The translations under genes and the position numbers were made by a program. From NCBI GenBank assembly GCA_021292165.1, contig CM037877.1:210346715-210410714 (forward strand): a stretch of 64,000 nt of DNA, read 5' to 3'. Position 1 is the stretch's first letter. Every line of letters begins with the position of its first letter. The notes under the pieces are model-generated. The model saw nothing but the letters and a program-made list of their open reading frames with translations, ran no database searches and was not told the origin of the DNA. Shown one piece after another: positions 1 to 10,849 of this stretch. The stretch is from Shinisaurus crocodilurus. Taxonomy: Eukaryota > Chordata > Lepidosauria > Squamata > Shinisauridae.

Positions 1-320
1 GTCTGCTGTCCAGGTGCTCACTGTGGATGGATGACATCAGGGCCCTGCTCTTCCTTCTGATGGTTCTTTATCTTTATGCCAGACTTGGACTGGACCACCA
101 TGCAAATAGAGGACACCTTCAAAATAGAGGACAGTCCTCTGGCAGCCCTTCAAGTAGAGGACTGTCCTCTGTAAAAGAGGAACACATGGCCATCCTATCT
201 CTCCCTTCTTTATTAATTTTTCTTTATTTTTTAATCAGATCTGGACTGGACAACTGTTCAAACAGAGGGCACCTTTGAACAGAGGATTGTCCTGTGTAAA
301 GCAGGCCACATGGCCACCTT
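1..320 (+). repeat. Dispersed repeat family A, copy 1
   Basis: This segment shares many short blocks with 20200-20830 (reverse orientation) and 44350-44640 (same orientation). Shared blocks include an acttggactgga segment, caaatagagga or caaacagagg motifs and a cctttgtaa or cctgtgtaa motif. The element class is not recognised. The copy runs off the window start. Confidence 0.5.
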
Positions 321-1018
321 ATTGCCAAGCTATTTAATTTGGCCCATTTAAATACAGGTTGAAAAAACCTCCGATTTGAGAACTTTGCGTCTGACGTCAA
401 CCTGACCGACTTCCAATCCATGCTGCTCATTGCGGAAGGTGGAATCTGAGTGGAAAACAATGACATCTTTCTGTTTTCTCATATTGCTGCTGGTGCTGTT
501 TGCTACTATGGGCTGAGCCTGTGCTTGTGGTCTAGTGGTGGTGGGGGATAAAACTGCACAGAAGTGGATAAAAGAAGGCCTCCAGATGACATATATTGTC
601 CTATTGCTCTGCCCCCACCAATCCTGTCTCCCTCAGCAAAGAATGCCTGTGATGGTGGTGACTACAGAAGAAGCACACACAAACACAAACAAACTCTCTC
701 TCTCTCTCAGCAGCATGTGAACTGGGACCCATCTTCTTTTGTGTGGAATACATAGTTCCTTCAAACATGTATACTAAGTGAAAATTATGCTGCCAACTTT
801 TACTGCAATAAACAAACAAAACATACATACAAAGAAAAACACAGGCTTTCCTCAAATAATGTTGGTATCCAGCCCAAAATTCTGGCTTACACATCTGGCT
901 CTCCAGTAAAACAAAAAAATGGCAAGGCACTTTTTTCCTGGTAACTTGGCAATCCTCATCACGATAAGGTGACCACGTTTTGAACTTCCCTCATGTGAGG
1001 CCAGTCAGCAATCTGGAT
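321..1018. other. Unassigned intergenic DNA
   Basis: No gene or recognisable element was seen. A short (TC)n run lies at 693-708. The open frames here have no familiar domain and look like chance. Confidence 0.5.
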
Positions 1019-1020
1019 AT

Positions 1021-1310
1021 GTGCTGAACCATCCTAGGACTGTTTTAGCATGCACACAAAAAAGAGTTTACTGCAATGCACTCTATGTGGGGCTGCCCTT
1101 AAGGTTGGTCAGGAAACTGCAGCTAGTGCAGCTCAGGGGCTGCCCCTTTTCAGCATGCAACACCTTTGCTGAGGGAACTGTACTGGCTATTTGCTACCGG
1201 TCCATGTTTAAGATTTCGTGGGTGGTCACGTATAAAGCCCTACACAACATGGGGCCAGGATACTTGAGAGAGCACCTTCTCCCTTATCAACCTGCCCAGT
1301 CACAGGTCAT
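1021..1310 (+). mobile_element. L2 LINE fragment, C-terminal part of reverse transcriptase ORF
   Basis: The plus-strand translation contains YCNALYVGLP, then FKISWVVTYKALHNM and GPGYLREHLLPYQPAQ. This is the conserved tail of L2 reverse transcriptases. The start is lost and the middle looks frameshifted. It abuts the tail of the opposite-strand L2 at 1311. Confidence 0.7.
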
Positions 1311-3760
1311 CAGATTTATTTATTTATTTATTTATTTATTTATTATTTGCATTTATTTATCGCCCATCTGGCCAGCAAACTGGCCACCCTGGGCGATGTA
1401 CAGAAAATAAAACAGAATAAAATACATTAAAACATTTTTCTCCATTAAAATACATTAAAACAGTATAAAATTTTAAAATCTTAGCCCACCCCATATTCCC
1501 GCCTGAATAACCAAGTTTTTAATGAGCGGCGGAAGCTCAGCAGAGAGGGGGCATGGCGGAGGTCACTCGATCACCTTGCCCAGAAATGGTAAATTGGAGA
1601 CTGGGCGGAAGTTGTTCAGATCCTGGGGATCCAAGGAGGGCTTCTTTAGAAGAGGTCTTATTACTGCCTCCTTGAGGGCTGATGGCATCACTCCCTCCTC
1701 GAGGGAGGCATTCACCACCACCTTGATCCCCTCACCCAGTCTCTCCCTACAGCTCATAATGAGCCAGGACGGGCAAGGGTCAAGCAAGCAGGTGGTCGGC
1801 CTCACAGATGAAAGCACCTTGTCCACTTCATCAGAAGGAAGAAGCCGGAACCAATCCCACAAAACCGGTCTGCCATTGGCCTCCTCCCACTCACTCCCTG
1901 TGTCCACGACGTACGATATCCCACTCCTAATCCGATCAATTTTATCTGCGAAGTGCTTTGCTAAAGCCTCACAGGAGGCTTTAGACTGTTCCATTGGGTC
2001 CGGAGCAGCTGGACCGACCAGACTCCGGACCACTTGGAACAGCCTCCTGGGGCAGCACTCTGCAGACGCAATGGAGGCAGCATAGAATTTCTTTTTTGCT
2101 GCCTTCACCGCCACTCAGGTAGGCTGAAGATGCAGCTCTAACCTGTGTTCGATCGTATTCGGAGCGGGAATTTCGCCATCGGCGCTCTAGCCTTCTCACC
2201 TCTTGTTTCAGAGCTCGCAGCGAAGGAGTGAACCATGGTGCTGCGCGAGCTCTGTTTAGGCGAAGAGGGCGCTTCGGGGCAACTCGGTCTAATGCCCTGG
2301 TGATTGCAGCATTCCAGTCGTTCACCAGGGTCTCGACCGAGCTACCGTTTGTGTGCTCCAATTCCCCAAGCGCGTTCAGGAATCCATCCGGATCCATAAG
2401 ACGCCTGGGGCGGACCATTCTAATAGGTCCCTCACCCCTGCAGAGGGGTTGTGGCACCGAGAGATCCAACCCCACCAGATAGTGATCTGACCATGACAAG
2501 GGGGTGGTGGATATACCCCCAATCTCCAGATCATTTCCCCCCTCTCCGGAAACAAAAACCAAGTCCAGTGCATGACCGGCTACATGGGTAGGTCCAGTCA
2601 ATACAGGGTGCAGCTCCCAGGAAGCCATGGTCTCCATGAAGTCCCGAGGTGCCCCAGTGAGGGAAGCACGTTGAAGTCCCCCAGCACCAATAGCCTGGGG
2701 GACAACACACGCACATCAGAGACCACCTCCAGCACCTCAGCCAGGGAGTCTGTCGTGCAGCGGGGTGGACGGTACACGAGCAGAATCCCCAGACTGCCCT
2801 TTGGACCCAACCTCCAGTACATGCACTCAATAAACTTGGTCTCCCGGAGAGGGAGTCTGGTAAGGACCAAGGACTCCCGGTAGATAACAGCCACTCCCCC
2901 TCCCCGTCCCCCAACCCTTGGCTGCTGGGCATACGAGAAACCGGCCGGACACAAGGCCGCCAGAGTTGGAGCAGCGGCCTCGTCCAGCCAGGTTTCCATA
3001 ACACATGCCAGGTCCGCACCCTCATCCAGGATCAAGTCATGGATGAGAGATGTTTTTTGGGTCACGGACCTGGCATTGCACAGCAGCAAACGCAGGGTGG
3101 AGGGAGGAGTAACACATCCCCCAGTTATCCCTTGGCTCTGGGCAGGCCCGGGGCAAGGGATAGGTATTAAGCATCGATCCCTTGTTCCCCTTACTCGGCG
3201 TGGCCTGCCCCTAGCGCTCTGCCAGCGCCTGCCGCTCAACATTGGTACCGTTTGCCCCCCAGAACTCCCCCCACTATCTCCCTGGGAGAGACACATGCCC
3301 CCTCGCTTCCGCCAATCAGGCGGGAGACCCACCCATAAAATCAACCCCTAAAAAGCCCCAGCCCTTCAAAAAGGAAGGGCCTCTTAAAAACTCCCAGCCC
3401 CACCTATATCCCCAGCAGCAGGGGGACAGGCCCTCAGCCTCATGCCACCCCCTTCAGTGGCTCCCCCAAAGGGGCGACCCCCTTTGGTGTCGCCCCTTCA
3501 GTGGCGACCCCCCTGGGGCCTGGTCTTTCTGGCCCCACAATCAAGCAGCTGCAGGTGGGGCAAGGCGGCTCCCGGCTGAGCCCGGGCCTGCAGGGGGCAG
3601 GCAGCAGTCCCACAGGTGCGGTGGGGTGGGCTGGCCTCGCACAGGCGGCGGCAGCAGCAGCAGAGCTGGACCCACCTGCCTGGCTTGCTCTTCTCCCCGG
3701 CAGATAAGGTACTCCTGGTGGTTCCACATGGGCCTGAGTCTGGTTAGAGACCTCCCAGAG
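1311..3760 (-). mobile_element. L2 LINE, minus strand, internally deleted
   Basis: Read on the minus strand, the element starts with a GC-rich 5' region (about 3346-3760), continues with an endonuclease ORF in several frames, reaches the beginning of the reverse transcriptase, then jumps directly into the 3' untranslated tail. The tail (about 1313-1570) ends in a (TTTA)n run and is closely matched by the separate tail copy at 63249-63472. The conserved RT core, including the FADD region, is absent. Confidence 0.75.
1563..3344 (-). pseudogene. L2 ORF2 remnant: endonuclease and start of reverse transcriptase
   Basis: In 5' to 3' order on the minus strand the decayed ORF shows LLLCNARSV, VMETWLDE, LLVLGDFNVLPS (apurinic-type endonuclease blocks), then LDLVFVSG and SWSDHYLVGLDL. 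In a third frame come ASLEEGVMPSALKEAVIRPL, KKPSLD and NNFRPVSNLPFLGKVIE, the opening of an L2-type RT. At least two frameshifts are needed to connect the blocks, near 2640 and 2110. The frame ends at the internal deletion junction near 1570, so most of the RT and the C-terminus are missing. In an intact L2 this protein nicks DNA and reverse transcribes its own RNA. This copy cannot do so. Confidence 0.75.
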
Positions 3761-3770
3761 TAGAGCTTTT

Positions 3771-4290
3771 TAGAGAGCAATCCTATGGTCCTGGGACAGT
3801 ATCCCAGGGACCATAGGGTTCTTCAGAGTGCCCCCTCCAAGGCCATAGACACTGCTATGACCTCGGGAGGGGGAACTATAGAATCTGATCCCTCCCCCGC
3901 CCCCTCCCTCACAGCCACCAGAGAAAGAACCTTGCCGTCTGCTTTCCGAGGTTGCAAAAGAGGCCTTGCAGCACCTCGGAGAGGTTTGTAAGGGGGTGTT
4001 GCAGTGGGCAGAGAGGGGAGGGGAGAGCAGAGGAAAGGACAAGCCAGGATACAATGTTTCTTACAGCCTCTCCAGCCCCTAGCCCACCCCACCCCCACCC
4101 CTCCTTTAGATGGGCTCAGAGCCCATCTAGAGCAAAAACAAAACAGCAGACCCGCAGAGGCAAAAATCACCTCTGTTGTTGCTCCTCCCAGCCTGCTGGC
4201 AGGAGGCCAGCCAGGCACTGGATACACTGACGCCTCCAAGTTTGGAGGCTTCCATATAGCGAGGGTGCAACTGGTAGGATTGCACCCTTA
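3771..4290. repeat. Possible DNA transposon with gcaatccta termini
   Basis: The left end reads gagcaatcctat and the right end taggattgcaccc, an imperfect inverted pair also seen at the ends of the palindromes at 31729-31832 and 51174-51282. A short hairpin (ggtcctgggac and tcccagggacc) lies at about 3788-3820. No transposase was seen. Boundaries are approximate. Confidence 0.35.
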
Positions 4291-4558
4291 GTATATTAGC
4301 TCCCTCTCTTTGGAAATCTTGGCAACTGATGTTTGGCATGCGCCAACCTTGCTCTGTCTTTGACGTCCGCTGAAGACATTCTTACTTAAATAAGCCATAG
4401 TTTTATTGGTACAGTTGCTATATTTCAGCTATTCTAAACTTTAAAATTTTGATGTTATTATTGTTCACCACTCGGGAACTTTCTAGACGTAGAGAAGTCT
4501 GCCAATATTATAAATAACAGTCAGAAGTTGATTTCAAGTTCAATCCTAGATTCTAGCT

Positions 4559-4630
4559 CAGTGTTCTCCAACCTTTGGGTCCCTAGTTGTAGGCCAAAAA
4601 CATCTGGGGACCCAAGGTTGGAGAACACTG
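4559..4630. mobile_element. hAT-type MITE (72 bp hairpin)
   Basis: The element starts cagtgttctccaacct and ends aggttggagaacactg, a near-perfect inverted pair. It is flanked on both sides by the 8-bp direct repeat ttctagct (4551-4558 and 4631-4638). An 8-bp duplication with CAG..CTG ends is characteristic of hAT elements. Confidence 0.85.
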
Positions 4631-4803
4631 TTCTAGCTTATTGTCACGGTTCTGGGAATTGACCCTATTTATGAACACAATGAATTTCTGTTTTCAAGCC
4701 CACTTTCATAAGCACATAGAATCATAGAATCATAGAAAAGTAGAGTTGGAAGGGGCCTACAAGGCCATCGAGTCCAACCCCCTGCTCAATGCAGGAATCC
4801 AGG

Positions 4804-7673
4804 TCAAAGCATCTCTGACAGATGTCTGTCCAGCCGCACCTTGAATGCCTCCAGACTGGGAGAGCCCACCACCTCCCTAGGTAGTTGATTCCATTGTCTT
4901 ATTGCTCTGACAGTCAGGAAATTTTTCCTGATGTTTAGGTGGAATCTAGGTTCCTGTAACTTGAGCCCATTATTCCGTGTCCTGCAAACTGGGATGAACG
5001 AGAAGAGATCTTTGCCCTCCTCTGTGTGACATCCCTTCAAATACTGGAAGAGTGCGATCATATCTCCCCTCAGTCTCCTCTTCTGAAGGCTAAACATGCC
5101 CAGTTCTTTCAGTCTCTCCTCATAGGGCCTTGTTTCCAGTCCCTTTATCATCCTTGTTGCCCTCCTCTGAACCCTCTCCAGTTTGTCTATGTCCTTCTTA
5201 AAGTGAGGTGCCCAGAACTGGACGCAGTACTCAAGATGAGGCCTAACCAGTGCCGGGTAAAGGGGAATTATCACTTCCCGCGATTTGGAAGCTATACTTC
5301 TATTAATACAGCCCAAAATTGCATTTGCCTTCTTTGCAGCCACGTCGCATTGCTGGCTCATATTCAGTTTGTGATCTACCACAATTCCAAGATCCTTCTC
5401 ACTTGTAGTATTGTTGAGCCAAGTGTCCCCCATTCTGTAACTCTGCATTTGGTTTCCTCTCCCTAGGTGCAGCACTTGGCATTTATCCCTGTTAAATTTC
5501 ATTCTGTTGTTTTCGGCCCAGCGCTCCAGCCTATCGAGGTCACTTTGAATTTTGTTTCTGTCTTCCAGAGTATTAGCTGTTCCACCCAACTTTGTGTCAT
5601 CTGCAAATTTGATAAGCATTCCCTGTACCTCCTCATCCAAGTCATTAATAAAAATGTTGAAGAGCACCGGGCCCAGGACCGAGCCCTGTGGTACCCCGCT
5701 CGTTACCTCTCCCCAGTTTGAGAAGGAACCATTGATAAGCACTCTTTGAGTCCGATTCTTTAGCCAATTGTGGATCCACCTGATAGTTGTTCCATCTAGC
5801 CCACTCTTAGCTAGCTTACTAATCAGGATATCATGAGGCACTTTGTCGAAAGCTTTGCTGAAGTCCAGGTATATAATGTCCACAGCATTCCCACAGTCCA
5901 CAAGGGAGGTTACCCGATCAAAAATGAGATCAGATTAGTCTGACAGGATTTGTTCTTGACAAATCCATGCTGGCTTCTAGTAATCACTGCATTGTTTTCA
6001 AGGTGCTTGCAGACTGACTTCTTTATAATCTGCTCAAAAATCTTCCCGGGGATTGATGTCAGACTGACTGGCCTATAGTTCCCAGGTTCCTCCTTCTTGC
6101 CCTTTTTGAAGATGGGAACAACATTTGCCCTCCTCCAGTCGTCTGGCACTTCACCAGTCCTCCATGATTTCTCAAAGATAATAGACAGTGGTTCTGAGAG
6201 TTCTTCTGCCAGTTCCTTTATTACTCTAGGATGCAGCTCATCAGGCCCTGGAGATTTAAACTCGTTCAGAGTAATCAGGTGCTCCTTGACCATTTGCCTA
6301 TCAATCTCAAGCTGCAATTCTGCCCCTTCAGTCTGCACTTCAGGTTTGCCAGGGGGGTCATAGACCCTCTTTTGGGAGAAGACCGAGCCGAAGTAGGAAT
6401 TGAACACTTCTGCCTTTTCTTTGTCTTCTGTTATCAATTTGCCATCCTCATTGCGTAGTTGAACCACCAGTTCTTTCTTCTGTCTTTTACTGTGCATGTA
6501 TCTGAAGAAAGCTTTTTTGTTGCTTTTAGCATTCCTCGCTAACCTTAGCTCATTCTCAGCTTTAGCCTTCCTGACACTATTCCTGCAGTTCTGTGCTACC
6601 TGCCTGTACTCTTCCCCTGTAGCCTGTCCTTCCTTCCACTTCCTATACGTGTCCTTTTTTGTTTTCAGGTCATCTTTGAGTTTATTGTGAAGCCACATTG
6701 GCTTCTTCTGTTGCCCTCTGCCTTTTTTCCTTGTGGGAATTGTTTGCAATTGTGCCTTTAAAATTTCCTTTTTTAAAAACTCCCACCCCTCCTGGGCTCC
6801 CTTTCTCGTGAGAGTCACTTGCCATGGGATCTTACTAATCATTGTTCTGAGTTTGTTAAAATTGGCTTTCCTAAAATCCAGGGTACGTGTTTGGCTACAC
6901 TCAGCTTTTGCTTCTGTTAGAATCAAGAACTCAAGTATAACATGGTCACTTTCCCCCAGAGTTCCCGAAACTGCCACTTTATCCACTAACTCGTCTCTGT
7001 TGGTTAGAATCAGGTCAAGGATAGCCGATCCTCTAGTTCCTTCCTCCACTTTCTGTAGGAGGAAGTTATCAGCAGCACAGCTCAGGAATTTCTTGGAGGG
7101 ACCATGTTTGGCTGAATAAGTCTCCCAACAGATATCAGGGAAATTGAAGTCTCCCATTACTACCACATCGTGCCTCCTTGAAACACTAGCAATTTGCTTT
7201 TCAAAAGTTCCATCCTCGTCTTCTCCTTGATTGGGTGGTCGGTAGTAGACTCCAACCGCCATGTTCGTTTTATTCTTTGCCCCCTTTATTTTAACCCAGA
7301 TGCTCTCAATGGGGCTGCCAAGCTCCTCTTCCTGTATCTCTGTGCAGAGATACGTATTTTTAACATACAGTGCAACTCCACCTCCCTTTCTGTTGCTTCT
7401 GTTCCTTTTGAACAAGTTATACCCTTCAATTGCTGTATTCCAGTCATGGGAGTCATCCCACCAGGTTTCAGTTATCCCTATCAAGTCGTACTTGCCCTCA
7501 TGTATCAAGAGTTCAAGTTCGTCTTGTTTATTGCCCATACTCTGGGCATTAGTATAGAGACATTGAAGACTATGTGCTTTATAGTCCGACTTTCCCCCTA
7601 CATTTTGTGGTAGACTATCAATGGGCACCGCTGGAGCTGTTCTCTCCATTGTGGCATAGAGGCCTTCTTCCAT
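4804..7673 (-). pseudogene. CR1 ORF2 (endonuclease + reverse transcriptase), one frameshift
   Basis: The protein starts at an ATG at 7673. The N-terminal endonuclease shows LYTNAQSMGNK, GITETWWDD, VMGDFNFPDICWE and SDHVILEF. The RT follows with NYRPVSLTSIPGK, QHGFVKNKSCQTN, IIYLDFSKAFDKVPHD, GVPQGSVLGP and the catalytic FADDTKLGG. It ends with RQWNQLPREVV and a TGA at 4804-4806. The reading is continuous except for one shift near 5915-5925, where a T-run is one base short between NLISF and the RT finger region. Everything else is open, so the copy is young or the base is an assembly error. The intact product nicks target DNA and copies CR1 RNA there. Confidence 0.88.
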
Positions 7674-7711
7674 TGGTACCCCCGAGTTTATGTCTCCCTC
7701 CCCTGTTGGAT

Positions 7712-8626
7712 TCAGTTTAAAGCCCTCCTGATTAAGTTCCTCATGCTGTGTCCAAACACATTCTTCCCAGTCCTTGTGAGGTGCAACCCATCCTTTGCCA
7801 GCAGTCCATCTTCCAGGAAGTGTAGCCCGTGGTCCCAGAATCCAAATCCCTCACGTCGGCTCCACCTTCGTAGCCAGTCATTCACTCGGAGTATTTTTCT
7901 TTCCCTTTCTATGCCTCTTCCAAGTACTGGAAGGATGGATGAGAAAACTATCTGGGCCCCGAAGTTCTTGAGTTCCCTTCCCAGCTCTTCAAAGTCTGCC
8001 GTGATTTCTTTGTAACTCCGCTTGGCAGTATCATTTGTACCCACGTGGAAGAGAAGAAAGGGGTATGTGTCGGTGGGCTGCATGAGCCTCGGCAGCTGCT
8101 CTGTCACATCCTTAATCCGTGCCCCAGGGAGACAGCACACCTGGCGAGTCCATGGGTCTTCGCGACATACTTTGGCTTCGATCCCCCGCAGGAGGGAGTC
8201 TCCCACTACGAGTACTCTTCTCTTCCTCTTGCTGTAGGCCTTGGTTTGACTGCCTCCACTTGACTGACCCTCAGCCTCCTGCTCGCTGTCACGTTGGGTG
8301 CCCGGTAATCCGTCCTCTGCAGGCTGTCTTCTGCTCTCGTCCTCAAGTACATGGAAGCGGTTCCATAGCTCCACTGCTTCCACAGGCGCAGAGTGTCTTG
8401 TAGTTCTTCTGCTCCTAACAGTCACCCTTTTCCAGGGAGTTCCCCCTGCGTTATTTTCCCTTGCCTCTGCAGTCTCTGTCTCCGCCTCATCCTGCAGTTG
8501 CCCTTCTGGCTCCTGTACTGTGCTTTGGTGCTGTAGATCCACCGTTCTGTCCAAGAACTCCTCGCTTTCTCTTATGCTCCTGAGGGTTGACACTTGCTGC
8601 TCCAGTCCTCTGACCTTTTCTTCCAA
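7712..8626 (-). CDS. CR1 ORF1 protein, SGNH/GDSL esterase-like domain
   Basis: About 304 codons are open. The first residue shown is a TTG codon and a TGA lies a few codons upstream, so the natural start is probably lost. The first half is polar with coiled-coil-like character. The second half has SGNH-hydrolase landmarks: RRVLVVGDSLLRG (block I, with the GDS serine), FHVGTND (block III) and DGLHLT (block V, Asp-x-x-His). CR1-group ORF1 proteins often carry such an esterase domain, and a role in RNP assembly or membrane association has been proposed. It ends 38 bp before ORF2. Product function here is inferred from family only. Confidence 0.8.
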   Translation of the reverse strand: MEEKVRGLEQQVSTLRSIRESEEFLDRTVDLQHQSTVQEPEGQLQDEAETETAEARENNAGGTPWKRVTVRSRRTTRHSAPVEAVELWNRFHVLEDESRRQPAEDGLPGTQRDSEQEAEGQSSGGSQTKAYSKRKRRVLVVGDSLLRGIEAKVCREDPWTRQVCCLPGARIKDVTEQLPRLMQPTDTYPFLLFHVGTNDTAKRSYKEITADFEELGRELKNFGAQIVFSSILPVLGRGIERERKILRVNDWLRRWSRREGFGFWDHGLHFLEDGLLAKDGLHLTRTGKNVFGHSMRNLIRRALN

Positions 8627-8628
8627 AG

Positions 8629-8800
8629 GTGCCGTGCTGGATCAGACCAAAGGCTCGCCCTGCTTCCCGTATGGCCAACCAGATGCCTCTGGGAAGGTGC
8701 TCGCCTTCTCCCACTGCCATTCTGATGCAACTCCTGTTCAGTGGCATACGACCTCTTATCATGGGAGCTCCATACAGGAGTCATGTGATAGCCAACTACC
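8629..8800 (-). mobile_element. Fragment of a CR1/L3-like LINE 3' end
   Basis: The plus strand reads tgctggatcagaccaaagg and then a ccaaccagatgcctctggg segment. The same family is present at 35505-35930, where part of the adjoining RT C-terminus is preserved. It abuts the CR1 5' boundary. Confidence 0.55.
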
Positions 8801-8805
8801 TCCCC

Positions 8806-8977
8806 TACTTTATTTATTTATTATTTATTTATTATATTTCTACCCCGCCTTTTTCCCTGCAAGGAACCCAAGGCGGCTTACACAATCCTCCTCCTCCTCT
8901 TCCTCTCCATTTTATCCTCACAACAACCCTGTGAGGTAGGTTAGACTGAGAGTCAGTGACTGGCCCAAAGTCACCCT
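8806..8977 (-). mobile_element. tRNA-derived SINE, 3' half, minus strand
   Basis: The sequence matches the body and tail of the SINEs at 9700-9950 and 20419-20633: a TTTA-rich tail, ccccgcctttt, ggaacccaaggcggctta, and agtcagtgactggcccaaag. The tRNA-like head is missing. Confidence 0.75.
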
Positions 8978-9378
8978 AATTCTTGGATTTAGGGAGAACA
9001 CTGTCGCATCTGCAGCTTTTGGGACCCCTCCTCCTGAGAAAATGCATAAAGAAACTGTCTTGCGGCCCTGGCTTTTTGGAGCCATGCCAGTGTTATGTAA
9101 TGTTTGTTCATGTGTGTTAACAAATCCATAGAAGCAAATACAGGCCTGTAGCCAGCCTAAAAGTTTGGGCGGGGGCATAAAAAAGGTAGGGGGAACGTTT
9201 ATGTGGTCTGTAGACCATTTTAAGATAAAACTGTAAACTCTTTTTATTTAACCCTTATTTTTGCAGCCATACTGCAATTTATGTACATTCAAATTTTTTC
9301 ATTAAGCAACTTCAACAACTGTTACAATTCTTGCCACCAATTAACAAGATAGGTAAAAAGTTGACATCTGTCCAGGTC

Positions 9379-10115
9379 AGAGTAGAGTGGAACTATCACT
9401 TCCCATGATTTCGAAACTATACTTACCGTATGTTGATGCTACCTAAAATTGCATTTGCCTTTTTTTGCAGCCACATCATACTGCTGACTCACAGTCAGCT
9501 TGTGATTGACTACAACTCCAAGATCCTTTTTATATGTACTATTGCCAAGCCAGGTATCCCTCCCCCCATCTTATACCTGTGAATTTCATTTCTTTTCTTA
9601 AATCAAGAACTTTGCACTTGTTAAACTTCATTCTATTATTTTCTGCCCAGTCTTCTAACCTCTCAAGATCATTTTGAATTTTCTTTCCATCTTCTAAGGA
9701 GAAGAACCAGTGTGGCGTAGTGGTTAGAGTGTTGGACTGGGACTCGGGAGATCCAGGTTCTAGTCCCCGCTCGGCCATGAAACTCACTGGGTGACTTTGG
9801 GCCAGTCACTGACTCTCAGCCTAACCTACCTCACAGGGTTGTTGTGAGGGTTAGATGGAGAGGAGGAGGAGGATTATGTAAGCCACCTTGGGTTCCTTGC
9901 AGGAAAAAGGGCGGGGTATAAATATAATAAATAAATAAATAATAAATAAGGTATTTAGCTATTCCTCCCAATTTTGTGTCATCTGCAGATTTGATGAGCA
10001 TTTCTTCCCACACACACACACCTCTTGAACTCCTCTTCCTGTCGGGTTTTCCTGCCACGGTATCCTGCTTATCTGTGCTCTGAGTTTATTAAAGGCAGCT
10101 TTCCCGAAGTCCAAG
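9379..10115 (-). mobile_element. CR1 LINE fragment, minus strand, internally deleted
   Basis: The segment aligns by eye with 5250-5625 of the large CR1 (actatcacttccc, attgcatttgcc, tttgtgtcatctgcagattt) and then jumps to a part equivalent to about 6845-6890 (ctgagtttattaaa). That implies an internal deletion of over 1 kb. A SINE splits it at about 9700-9950. Confidence 0.7.
9700..9950 (+). mobile_element. tRNA-derived SINE, full length, plus strand
   Basis: The head has a pol III A box (tggcgtagtgg, 9713-9723) and B box (ggttctagtcc, 9756-9766) at tRNA-like spacing. The body follows (gggtgactttgggccagtcac, cctacctcacagggttgttg) and the element ends in an (ATAA)n tail. It lies inside a CR1 fragment, so it is younger than that fragment. 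Confidence 0.85.
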
Positions 10116-10493
10116 GGAGTTTACAAAGACATTTTGAGGGTGCTTCATGATCAGCAGATTCATGTGCTTTCTTGGCTGCTTCAAACATGTTGTTGAAAAC
10201 AGTATCATTTTGCATTTTTTTGCAACTGCCTCCCAACAGTCAATATGTTTCAATGCGGCCTCAATACCCAGATTCTTCTGCCGCAGCAGTGATGTTACAG
10301 GTTTAAGATATCTCAGTAGTTTTAGCATAATTTTGGTAAGAAAGGGAAAAGAAAGAGTACTGATTTGATTGAGCAATCCAATAGCTTCAGTTTTTAGAGG
10401 ACAAAATTTTTCACAAGGGGAAAATGCATTGATTAATTGGAGTGTAGAAAGAATGAATTCTTCATCTGAATGTATACGTGTAACTGAATCCAA
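10089..10493 (-). pseudogene. Transposase-like fragment inside the composite DNA transposon
   Basis: An open frame of 134 codons lies between the CR1 insertion and the right terminal repeat. Its composition (helical, with FLTKIMLKLLRYLKPV and ALKHIDCWEAVAKKC) recalls the central helical part of hAT transposases of the ZMYM1/TTF-zinc-finger type. No catalytic motif is visible and the match is an impression only. The last codons at the 10089 side may read into CR1-derived sequence. Confidence 0.35.
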
Positions 10494-10849
10494 GTGTCCT
10501 GTCCATCATTGAACCAAGAACCATCATTATAAAGAACTGCCTTTATAAATTCGAGCAGCATGCCCCTTCTTAAAAATATATATATATGTACAACTATTCA
10601 CATAAGTCAAAATATTATTTCATCTCAGGTATCGCCCCAATTGCATGTAACATTCGGAATATCTGGGCAGATTCCACTGCGTCACTTCTCCAAAATAATA
10701 GCATCTGTACCTTTAAGAAGAAAGATGTTGGTTCTCTAAAAATTTCAGTAGTAAATTTAATTATTTGTTTGTACATAATTTTTTTGGGGGGAGAGAACAT
10801 TTAGGAGGGGCAGGCCGCCCCTAGCCCCCTCTGGCTACAGGCCCTAGCT

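Larger units (their letters stand above)
4715..8628 (-). mobile_element. CR1 LINE, minus strand, nearly full length
   Basis: Read on the minus strand the element carries an esterase-like ORF1 (8626-7712), an endonuclease/RT ORF2 (7673-4804) and a short 3' UTR that ends in tandem ATTCTATG-type units (plus-strand 4715-4740), the typical CR1 terminus. No poly(A) tail or target duplication is seen, as expected for CR1. The 5' boundary near 8628 joins another LINE fragment, so the copy is 5' truncated or inserted there. Confidence 0.88.
9141..10845. mobile_element. Composite DNA transposon interrupted by CR1 and SINE
   Basis: The left end reads ggcctgtagccag and the right end ctggctacaggcc, an exact 13-base inverted pair. 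The right half encodes a transposase-like fragment on the minus strand. The middle (about 9379-10115) is a CR1 fragment carrying a SINE. No clear flanking duplication was found, so the superfamily (hAT suspected) is not settled. Confidence 0.5.

Noticed and set aside
1522..2085. A 187-codon plus-strand frame
   Set aside because: It is antisense to the decayed L2 endonuclease/RT ORF.
9713..9766. Possible tRNA gene (A and B boxes present)
   Set aside because: The sequence cannot form a full cloverleaf with an acceptor stem and continues into the body of a SINE that is repeated elsewhere in the window.
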